This document shows positions 32,501 through 41,724 of a DNA stretch of 64,000 bases, piece after piece. The stretch covers positions 17,251,639-17,315,638 of the forward strand of contig JAJLRJ010000006.1 in assembly GCA_024195265.1 (NCBI GenBank), read 5' to 3'. Every line of letters starts with the position of its first letter. The stretch's first letter is position 1. The DNA comes from Dendrophyllia cribrosa. Taxonomy: Eukaryota; Cnidaria; Anthozoa; Scleractinia; Dendrophylliidae. A model generated the notes under the pieces. It saw nothing but the letters and a program-made list of their open reading frames with translations. It ran no database searches and was not told the origin of the DNA. The position numbers and the translations under genes were made by a program.

Positions 32501-34035
32501 AGAGTAGTGTAGAGTAGAGTAGTATAGAGTAGAGCAGTGTAGAGTAGAGCAGTGTAGAGTAGAGCAGTGTAGAGTAGAGTAGTGTAGAGTAGAGCAGTGT
32601 AGAGTAGAGCAGTGTAGAGTAGAGCAGTGTAGAGTAGAGTAGTGTAGAGTAGAGCAGTGTAGAGTGGAGCAGTGTAGAAAAGAGCAGTGTATAGTAGAGT
32701 AGTGTAGAGTAGAGCAGTGTAGAGTAGAGTAGTGCAGAGTAGAGCAGTGTAGAGTAGAGTAGTGCAGAGTAGAGCAGTGTAGAATAGAGCAGTGTAGAGC
32801 AGTGTAGAGTAGAGTAGTATAGAGTAGAGCAGTGTAGAGTATAGCAGTGTAGAGTAGAGCAGTGTAGAGTAGAGCAGTGTAGAGTAGAGCAGTGTAGAGT
32901 AGAGCAGTGTAGAGTAGAGCAGTGTAGAGTAGAGCAGTGTAGAGTAGAGCAGTGTAGAGTAGAGCAGTGTAGAGTAGAGCAGTGTAGAGTAGAGCAGTGT
33001 AGAGTAGAGCAGTGTAGAGTAGAGCAGTGTAGAGTAGAGCAGTGTAGAGTAGAGCAGTGTAGAGTAGAGCAGTGTAGAGTAGAGCAGTGTAGAGTAGAGC
33101 AGTGTAGAGTAGAGCAGTGTAGAGTAGAGCAGTGTAGAGTAGAGTAGTGTAGAGTAGAGAAGTGTAGAGTAGAGCAGTGTAGAGTAGAGCAGTGTAGAGT
33201 AGAGTAGTGTAGAGTAGAGCAGTGTAGAGTAGAGCAGTGTAGAGTAGAGCAGTGTAGAGTAGAGTAGAGCAGTGTAGAGTAGAGCAGTGTAGAGAAGAGC
33301 AGTGTAGTGTAGAGCAGTGTAGAGTAGAGTAGTGTAGAGTAGAGCAGTGTAGAGTAGAGCAGTGTAGAGTAGAGCAGTATAGAGTAGAGTAGTGTAGAGT
33401 AGAGCAGTGTAGAGTAGAGTAGTGTAGAGTAGAGCAGTGTAGAGTAGAGCAGTGTAGAGTAGAATAGTGTAGAGTAGAGCAGTGTAGAGTAGAGCAGTGT
33501 AGAGTAGAGCAGTGTAGAGTAGAGTAGTGTAGAGTAGAGCAGTGTAGAGTAGAGCAGTGTAGAAAAGAGCAGTGTATAGTAGAGTAGTGTAGAGTAGAGC
33601 AGTGTAGAGTAGAGTAGTGCAGAGTAGAGCAGTGTAGAGTAGAGTAGTGCAGAGTAGAGCAGTGTAGAGTAGAGCAGTGTAGAGCAGTGTAGAGTAGAGT
33701 AGTATAGAGTAGAGCAGTGTAGAGTATAGCAGTGTAGAGTAGAGCAGTGTAGAGTAGAGCAGTGTAGAGTAGAGCAGTGTAGAGTAGAGTAGTATAGAGT
33801 AGAGCAGTGTAGAGTAGAGCAGTGTAGAGTAGAGCAGTGTAGAGTAGAGCAGTGTAGAGTAGAGCAGTGTAGAGTAGAGCAGTGTAGAGAAGAGCAGTGT
33901 AGAGTAGAGCAGTGTAGAGTAGAGCAGTGTAGAGTAGAGCAGTGTAGAGTAGAGCAGTGTAGAGTAGAGCAGTGTAGAGTAGAGCAGTGTAGAGTAGAGC
34001 AGTGTAGAGTAGAGCAGTGTAGAGTAGAGCAGTGT
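29501..34035. repeat. 4.5-kb satellite-like array of a 15-bp unit
   Basis: The unit is AGTGTAGAGTAGAGC, itself three related pentamers, about 300 copies. Variants (GGAAA, AGAGAAGAGC, AGTGC, AGTAT, AGTGAAGAG) recur in blocks. The AGAAAAGAGC variant lies at about 31786, 32676 and 33561, and a TATAGC variant at about 31951, 32841 and 33721, a higher-order period near 890 bp. Near the left end a GGAAAA block repeats 255 bp apart. Five- and ten-base length changes shift the phase several times. The minus strand has no stop in any frame, which creates a spurious 1535-codon frame. Confidence 0.95.
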
Positions 34036-34312
34036 AATAGTAAAGAGAATAACAGCTTTTATGGAAACTTGCATTGTATTTTAGATGTCTTTCTAAAAAT
34101 GACTAGATATAATCCATTAATATAAAAAGAGAAAGGAATGTGACTCTAAAATAGCGTTTCTTAGTTAGCTGAAGCCAGTTTCGTATCCCCTTCATCGCAG
34201 TTTTCTTGTTGTATTTACTAAGGCTTTCATGTTTGCAAAAGACTGCTAAATTCTTCCCGCAGGCTCTTGTAAATATCCTTGCTTAAGTTGTGGCGGATCC
34301 AGTCTCCATCGT
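34036..34312. other. Unique spacer between array and polypurine tract
   Basis: Nothing recognised. The sequence leaves the 15-bp pattern abruptly at 34036. Confidence 0.4.
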
Positions 34313-34398
34313 AACGGGGGAGGGGGAGGGGAAGGGGGAGGAGGGAGGAGGGAGGGGGAAGGGGAGGGGGAAGGAGAGAGAGGGGGGAGGGGTGGGAT
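34313..34398 (+). repeat. G-rich polypurine tract
   Basis: Nearly pure GGGGGAGGGG-type purine run with many G3-G6 blocks, so G-quadruplex or triplex formation is possible on the plus strand. The minus frame over it (34227-34445) is proline/leucine low-complexity and not a gene. Confidence 0.8.
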
Positions 34399-35679
34399 TG
34401 AAGTAGCCCTAGGCGGGATATTGACCTCTCAAGTCTACGAACCACATTCTGCTACAATAATTTCGCGCTTGCAAAGTAATTATGGTACATTACTTCATAT
34501 ATCTTTTCCTTCTAATTTGTTTTCAGTAATGTAATGTACAGAAAATGCAGCTTTTATATTTCATAATTTTCTTTTTATGACAACGTCTACACTTAGTGCA
34601 TATCACGACCGATTAAGGGAAGATGATGCTGACTTGAAATGGCAAATGAGCTGAGGCAATTAAAAACGCGCGCCAATCTGGAGAAAATTCAAGGGCTGAG
34701 AGCACTACCGTCTTATGTCAAATCATGATGTTGACATTATTTTCACTACCAAATTGTGTTTTGTAGCCAAAAAGCATTTTTTTTCTGAAACATTTGCTGG
34801 TTAATGTTTAGCTGAAGTAAAAGAGATCCATTTAGAACAAAACATCTCGACCATATCTTGGCAAAAATTAACCTAAATAGTCGTATGACACGCTTATTAG
34901 CCCAAAATGTATTTTCATGAACTTTTTATGTGAAAATACAGGATCATTGACTGACTTAGCTTGCTTGCTGTTTATCTGTCCAGTAACTTTTGGTTACCTT
35001 GAACTAGGTTATCTCGAATCCTCCGTTGTCTCGAACAAAGTATGGCTTATCTCGAACTGTTGATAGGATGGTAGAAAAGGACAAGGTGATGATGATTACA
35101 GAAGTACAGTGCTCTTTATCGATGACAAAGTTGAAGAGTTTTGGCGACATACACCTCAAAATAATATTTTATGACAAAAGATTGATTGACAAATTCACAG
35201 CGTGACAGATCCTTGATTTGCTTTCTCAGTCGACCAACTTTCACCTTGACTGTCCGAACGACCACCGACAGGAAAATTATTTCTATATTACAAGTTCAGT
35301 TTTATTGAAAAATTATGAAATTAGACCCCACGCTGTCTATCTCATAGTCCAGCTATCCCGAACAAGCTAATGCTTACGACAGTCTCCCAAACGTTTCTGG
35401 AGAGGCGAAGGAAAGGGTTTCATTTTTTTTCGGTGGAGGCGCCTATTAAGAGCTAAAGGGCAGAACAATTAAATTCCCGTATTGCAAAATAATAAAATAT
35501 GTTATCATAACAATAAAATGTGTGGCATGAGGAATCTCACGATCAGTATTACGTGACATATCTCGCAACATAGCCGTTTTCAACAGTGGCTGATTAATTC
35601 ATGAAACTGAGGAACTAGGTCAAGACAAGGTGCCACGGGATAAGGAGACCCTCTATAATCTATGATTACTACTAGTCAT
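34399..35679. other. Non-coding stretch
   Basis: No gene recognised. Words such as TTATCTCGAA and TATCCCGAACAAG near 35008-35050 and 35350 resemble subterminal text of pogo/Tigger-type elements, but ends could not be defined. Confidence 0.3.
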
Positions 35680-36947
35680 AAATAATATATATAGTTAGGC
35701 TTAGCCTAACAGCGGCGCCCTCTGAAGACCCTCTGAACAAGCTTAACTAAGATGAAACTTAACTAATAGGTGAAAGGTCGGAAGCACAAGAATTAAGATT
35801 AATATTGACGACCGGGCTATTTTTCAATTTTAGCAATTATCAAAAACAGTATTACCCGACCGTCTGCACAGTACATTTCGACCGTACAAAAGTTCACAAA
35901 AACAACTTTTTCTCCGTCTAGAATAACTATTACGACTATTTTCCGAAAATACAGTTGTTGCTTGTCAAAAAATGCCCGAGAAACTGATTTGGAAATCAAA
36001 ATTGCAAAAATACACAAAAGGCATATTTGCATAAGGCGACGCGAGTATAAAATCTAAGTCTTGTTTTGTTTACATAAAATCGCTTTTCAATCTCTGTAAT
36101 GAATGAACAAACACATAAAAATGAACAACACAATCTTCTTTCGAAAAATTTTATTCAAATCTGCATGAGTTTGTTTAAAAGCAAACGCGTACCATTTATA
36201 GCGCATCGAGGCCGAGCGTGTCTATGATGAAATTCAAGAAATTAATACAACTGAATTTAAGCTACACGTTTATAAACAATTCTCCAAAACATAACGAGAA
36301 CACAAACAAAAAGTCAATCACAGATTGATATCAAGATAAATTCCCATCGAAAAATGTAATTTGTTTTACCTTTAAGTCCCTCCGGCGACTACTGTACTTG
36401 GAAATTCTTTAAATCTCCGCTTTGGTGCTGAAATCCGTAAAACGAACCCATCTCATCACATTGCTAAAACCGTATATAGTTCCTCGAAGCAAGATTTTAT
36501 CCCTGAAAACTCTTCTTTTTCCACTAAAGCGGCTTCTGAGTATCCCTTAATTAGTATCCTGTCTTGAGTAGCAAACCGCCAAAAAAAGTGTTGGGTAATA
36601 ACGACTTTAATTCTCCGCTAAAAACAGCATAAAAATCCTGCAACGGCTAAAGTGTTTACTGAGCTGACGGCTGTGTAGCCGCGCAAAAAACAAAGCCTCA
36701 AAGATCCCGGATGTTTTGTGGCGTCACACGCGCATGTTTTGCGACGTCATACGTGCCAGCGAGCTAGCCCAACGCGTACGGCGGACGTTCGGCGGCGGGC
36801 GTTCGGCGGCGGGCGTTCGGCGGCGGGCGTTCGGCGGGCGCACAACGCGCCCGCGAAACATTCCGCTAGCCATGACCATGAAAAATGACGGCATAGGTTC
36901 TATGAGTATGGTGCTCCGCCGGGCCTTCGGCCCGCGGGCTCCGCTAT
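35680..36947 (-). repeat. Dispersed repeat family, copy 2
   Basis: On the minus strand this matches 1218-2665 in order from the TATGAGTATGGTGCTCCG-type end (about 36940) to GTTAGGCTTAGCCTAAC near 35700. It lacks the MITE found in copy 1 and has extra GC-rich sequence with a minisatellite (36774-36846). The open frames at 36716-37081 and 36724-37107 overlie this low-complexity part. Confidence 0.6.
36774..36846. repeat. GC-rich 14-bp minisatellite
   Basis: GTTCGGCGGCGGGC repeated about four times with edge variants. Its base composition stands out sharply from the AT-rich surroundings and it is absent from copy 1 of the repeat. Confidence 0.75.
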
Positions 36948-37009
36948 TAAAGTACGGAATAAATAACATATGGAGGCTAAATTTAGATTTGACAAGGGTT
37001 AAACAGGAA

Positions 37010-37160
37010 ACGGCAACACCGCAGATAATTTCGTTCCACCGAACACCGCAGACTTTAAAGCGCAAACATCGCACACCGTAGGGTTTGAGATCACCGCAAC
37101 ACCGCAAGCTGGGATTTTATTCACCGCAACACCGCATAAAAAAGTGAGCAACACCGCAAA
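37010..37160 (+). repeat. Cluster of CAACACCGCA words
   Basis: Six imperfect copies of (CAC)CGCAACACCGCA occur within 150 bases at uneven spacing, separated by unrelated text. This is not a regular tandem repeat. No function is evident. Confidence 0.5.
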
Positions 37161-37660
37161 TCCCCAATGTCCCCCTCGATAAGAAACTCAGTATAAAATA
37201 GCTGTATGTACACATTTTTAGAAACGACCAAAAACAGCGAGTGAAGAAATAACGTTTTGAAATCATGTCATGGTGCCGTTCATGATATGTATATTTTATC
37301 GAGCAAAGTACAGGATGTATGAAATGGGAACAGCTTTCCGTGTTTGAAGTTATGGTTACAAGAGGATTTAGGAGAACGACAAATAGCCAGACAAACACGA
37401 GCCGAAGGCTATTTTGAAATCTTTTGGCATTATTACATTATTATTATTCCAAAATATCATGTTGTGAGCGTGTACTAAAAGATATTTTAAAGGGAGGTAA
37501 CGTATTTGGACAGATATACGATTTCAAGGTAAAGACATGGATCTAAGGTAAATCTTCCCGGTTCTTATCGATACTCATCAGGGTCCCGCATCAAATCACA
37601 TGCAAAACACTATGAATGGGCTAATTTCGATATATTAAAATTCTAACTTGACTTAGACTC
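37161..37660. other. Non-coding stretch
   Basis: No supported feature; the minus frame at 37117-37398 has no motif. Confidence 0.35.
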
Positions 37661-37662
37661 CT

Positions 37663-37745
37663 AGGTTTAGGGGAATAAAACAAAATAAATTAGTTATTCA
37701 TCTCTGAACTTTAATGTTATTTCTTTTGTTTTATTCCCCTAAACC
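37663..37745. mobile_element. Small foldback element
   Basis: GGTTTAGGGGAATAAAACAAA and its reverse complement face each other around an AT-rich loop of about 40 bases. It may be a solo MITE or a chance-preserved hairpin. Confidence 0.5.
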
Positions 37746-38935
37746 TCGGACCAAGTAAATATTTTAGTCATGAAATCAAAATAGGCCTATTACCCATTAA
37801 AATTGAACATACCTTAAGATGGCTTCGTTGTTATTTCGGGCGCACTCGTCTATGAAAAACTTTGGGTCATAACTTTTTCGGCTCTAAAAGGGTAAAGCGA
37901 TGCCTATAAAACTTTGCGAAAACTTACAGCTATTATTTAGCAATAAAATGATAGAATTCGATTTAACTGGGAACAAATCTTTTTAGTGATAATCGAGCTT
38001 AATGAACCCCACTTTTTGAAAAAAATCTGTCCGGTGAAAAATTTTGCTGTTATATTTGTGTTAAATTTCTGGAATCAGCTGACATTGACTTAATATATAC
38101 CCTTACCAAGTTTCAGGAAAATCGTTGGAGCAGATCTTTATTTTTGCGACAAGTGATTTTAGCGAATTTAGTCAAAGCCAAAATGTGCTTGAGAAGATGC
38201 AGAACTTTCACTTTAAGTATCGTTTACTCTATGATGTTAACTTTCTGTTTAAAAGCCTTTTGCCACGAATCTTTAAGGTGTACCAGAGACTGTCCTAAGT
38301 AAGGCATATTAACCCGTGCAGTGCCAAATTGGACCGGCTTGGTAGCGTGATTCGCCTTTTAGTGAATTCAAATAAAAAGTCCCAAGAAAGCAAAGACCTT
38401 ACCTTTAAAGTGAGGTACGAAGAAACGGCACCGCAAACGCTAGCTTTCCCTAGAAAAAATTAAGCTAACTTCTCATAGAAGCAATGTGAGTTTACTTTGC
38501 TGTAGAGTGTTACCTCTCGACATCAGCGTGTATTTGTGACAACACGTTGACTTTTATTTAATTATTTAAAACATTAGTTAAACCAAACTTTAAATTATGC
38601 ATATACAAATTACGAATTGACATTGAATTATCATTTTTTTTTTCTGATGGTGTCGTTTTTTAACACTGCGTCTTTCAAAATAAATTAATGTGATTTACTG
38701 TATAGTGCACTCATTTTTTCATGTTCCTTTTTTTTTCAAGAAAATATTAAATAAGCCCATTTTCGTAACCAATACGTTATTTTATAATTAGTCATGTTTT
38801 GAAATCAAGTCATGGCTTCGAGCAAAACATAGAATACATGAGATTTATTCAGTTTTTCGTCTGTCTATAAAGTTATGTTAGCTATAGAAACACGAGCCGA
38901 AGGCTATATGGAAATTTTTTGGCCACGAGTCTCTT
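37746..38935. other. AT-rich non-coding stretch
   Basis: No gene or repeat recognised. Confidence 0.4.
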
Positions 38936-39055
38936 ATGGTGGCCAATTTACCTTATCAACTCAGTAAATAATACGGAACTTTCCTGTTTTATTCCCCCGC
39001 CGACGCAGCACCACAGTTTTTTTAGAAAGTAATCTCTTGATTATTTCGAGTTCTC
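38936..39055 (+). repeat. Relic of the PLE 3' terminus
   Basis: TGGTGGCCAATTTACCTTAT, CAACTCAGT, then CGACGCAGCACCACAGTTT and TTAGAAAGTAA match the end of the pseudo-LTR and terminal segment at 11579-11675 with many substitutions. It is an older, short 3' piece of the same or a sister family; its hammerhead region is gone. Confidence 0.65.
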
Positions 39056-39924
39056 CAAGCCGATTGAAAGCTAAATAAGTATTTCAATTTTGGCATCTCT
39101 GCTGCTGTCCTATATCCATACATGTAGACCGACAGTCACAGAATGATTTGTTTTTCTTTTTTGTCAAATTAAAAGCAACTGCTTAGGCGTAAGTCTATCT
39201 ATGAAACATAATAAACACCGATAAAGCCATTGCTAAACAGCGAGAAAGATACGCAGCAAAAATCATTCTATCCCGTGGTTTCGAAATTTGTCCAATCTCT
39301 CGCGAAGTATGAAAACTACTGACTCAAACGCGTGATATAATATTCAAGGCGACTGATGGATCCCTAATGCCTGCAATAAAATTGATTTTCTGGCTTGTGA
39401 TGACGCAAAACTGAAAAGGGGAGATGGGATGTAATAAAAATGTTGTCCACGCTTTGAATGCGAATGATGGTTTCCAAATGTTTTTTTTTCTTGTGATTGA
39501 AGATAAGCTTTCGAACGAAACTTAAACTTAGTCAGTAGCATTTTTTTTGAAAAACGCAATGCAAATAAGTCTGGTAGTGGCAAAAGTAAACAGAGAATAA
39601 TCTTCATTATAGGAGCAAAACACATTCTCCACTTGCTAAATAAAAATCTCGTATGTTTCGTTTCGACAGGTCTGTTAAAACAACACAACAGCTTCAAATA
39701 TCCAAACTGATTCGAATACAGATTACGACAGACAATTTCTACTGGCTAAAATTTGCTTTGCTCCGTAACATTCTTCCTCACTTGAGTTCATGATTTTCAA
39801 CTGATATGGTCAAAAAAGCATCCAATCTGATCTTACCGAAGTACGTACATATACACCTCGGGAAGCTTGCGTTCTCCGCAGATCTCGATATTTATGTTTC
39901 ATACAGTTCACTCACATTAAACTA
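39056..39924. other. Non-coding stretch
   Basis: A 117-codon minus frame (39344-39697) has no domain and skewed composition; not supported as a gene. Confidence 0.35.
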
Positions 39925-40415
39925 ACTAACTAACTTTATTTATTTATCCACGGCATCCTTATCACTAAAGAGTGGTCTTCTAAAGAGCCGTGCGCATTAA
40001 ACCTAGTACAAAAAAGCTAAGACTTAAAAATTACAAACATTATTAAAAAAGAAATCCTATAATAAGTACGAAACTAAGTTAAGAAAATTCTAATATACAA
40101 TAGCGAAATAAAAACTATTTAACGTAGTGGCCTGCTTAGCCTCCGCTGACAGACTGTTCCATGTTATTGCACCTCTATAACGAAAACTTTTCTTGAGGGC
40201 CTCAGTGTTCGGTCGCGGAATAAACAGGTTATGTTGTGCACCTCGAAGATTATGTCTGTGAATGGTATTAACGCTGGCGAATTTATCAGACAGGTATTCA
40301 GGTACAAGGTGATTTACAGTTTTGAACATTAGAGATTTCAGTTGTTTTGCACGTCTGTCAGCGAGGCTATTCCATTTAAGGGCATGAAGAATCGGGCAGA
40401 TCTGGCATCCCAACT
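39925..40415 (-). pseudogene. CR1/Jockey-like LINE C-terminus and 3' tail
   Basis: The minus frame at 40090-40413 reads LKWNSLADRRAKQLKSLMFK...HNLRGAQHNLFIPRPNTEALKKSFRYRGAITWNSLS in pieces, the characteristic C-terminal region following the RT in Jockey/CR1-like LINEs. The 3' UTR ends in an AACT/AAGTTAGT microsatellite near 39925. The RT core is missing, so the copy is strongly 5'-truncated. Confidence 0.7.
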
Positions 40416-41718
40416 AGACCCTGTTATTATGCGGAAGTTCCGGTATAAAAGGGGCCTGACCTGGCCATTTTCACCTTTAGTTGTCAATCAATCATTAAAG
40501 CATTAACAACTGACAGACAAAACATTACCAAATTTATATCAAAAGTAAAACAGAAGTTTATGGTTGTGAGATTTTTTAAGCATATTATATTTTAGGACAG
40601 TCTAGTCGACCACGTTTCTTGACTGAAAAAAGCCTAAATTTGTTTTAAAGATGTGAAATGAATGAGGTACCTTCACTTTTATAGTAGAATTTCGTTTTTT
40701 AAAGGTAAGAATGTCACTTACCTCTTGTTAGAAGCTTTCGTTTATTAAACAAATCAGACAATGAAACGGAATGAAAGATTCCTATTACCCTGATGATCAA
40801 GCTAGAAATTTCTCAATTGACCTCGATTTTGTTTCTGACGATCCACACAAAGGTTTAACAAAGCACAGATTCTGAATGTAAGGTACAGCGACCTTTAGCA
40901 CCAATAAAACGTGAAACCGTAAAACCACAAACACATATATAGACGGACGTACGCCGATCAATAACAGCGACAGTATAAGTTTATCAAAATAGTTTTAATT
41001 GTCGGTCTTCGAAATAGCATTGAACCTATAAGGGCTACCAATTTTTTTAGCTTTTGTGTAATCTGTCGAGAAAAAACGAATGAAAAAATAATTCGGCACA
41101 TTACTTTATGCGAAAAATGCTCTGACGTTTCTCAAGCGATATGTCTGATTTTACAGGTGATTTAAGGTTTATTTTAGTAATTACTTCATAAACACCTTAA
41201 TTTTTGAATTTCTTTAATTTATGTTCTCAGTAAGCAAACATATTAATTAGTCTACGCACAGACGTCTCGTATTTCCTTTGCTTTAAAAATTAAAAGTTAA
41301 TTTGTTTCGGTTTTTACAAGACGATTGGAAAAAAGATAGAAATCATTTTTTTTTAAATAAGAATAGATCACCGCAAGTCAATTAAACTATATTCTTTTAA
41401 TATTTTAAAAAGGTGAATACAAATCGATTACATGCTAACTCTTTTTTAACCCGTGATGCGTAATGAACGGGTTATCGGTAACGATGTATTTAATTCACTC
41501 ACTCACTTCTTCCATCAGCTGTAAACTTAGTGACGTAATGCTTTGTTACGAAGACCTTTCGTAACAAGAACAACGTGAATCCAGCGATAACAATAGCTAA
41601 TTTGTTGTAAACGAATATAAACAACAATAAGATTAAAGATGTTTCGCATTTGGAGTCTTTAATGCAACATTAAAATCGATCTAAAAGGATTTTGCAACCG
41701 AGACACGCGTTTTATGCG
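40416..41718. other. AT-rich non-coding stretch
   Basis: No gene or repeat recognised between the LINE fragment and the TIR element. Confidence 0.4.
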
Positions 41719-41724
41719 TATCTA

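Noticed and set aside
29467..34074. 1535-codon minus-strand open frame of LLYST/LLYTA/LHCST repeats
   Set aside because: It is a by-product of the 15-bp array, whose minus strand lacks stop codons in every frame. Phase switches follow 5- and 10-base length changes, not protein-level selection.
36716..37107. Overlapping 121- and 127-codon frames on both strands
   Set aside because: They lie over the GC minisatellite and CACCGC cluster; arginine/glycine-rich low-complexity text without domains.
39344..39697. 117-codon minus-strand gene
   Set aside because: Composition is skewed to L, F, S and K with no motif; no promoter or polyadenylation context supports it.
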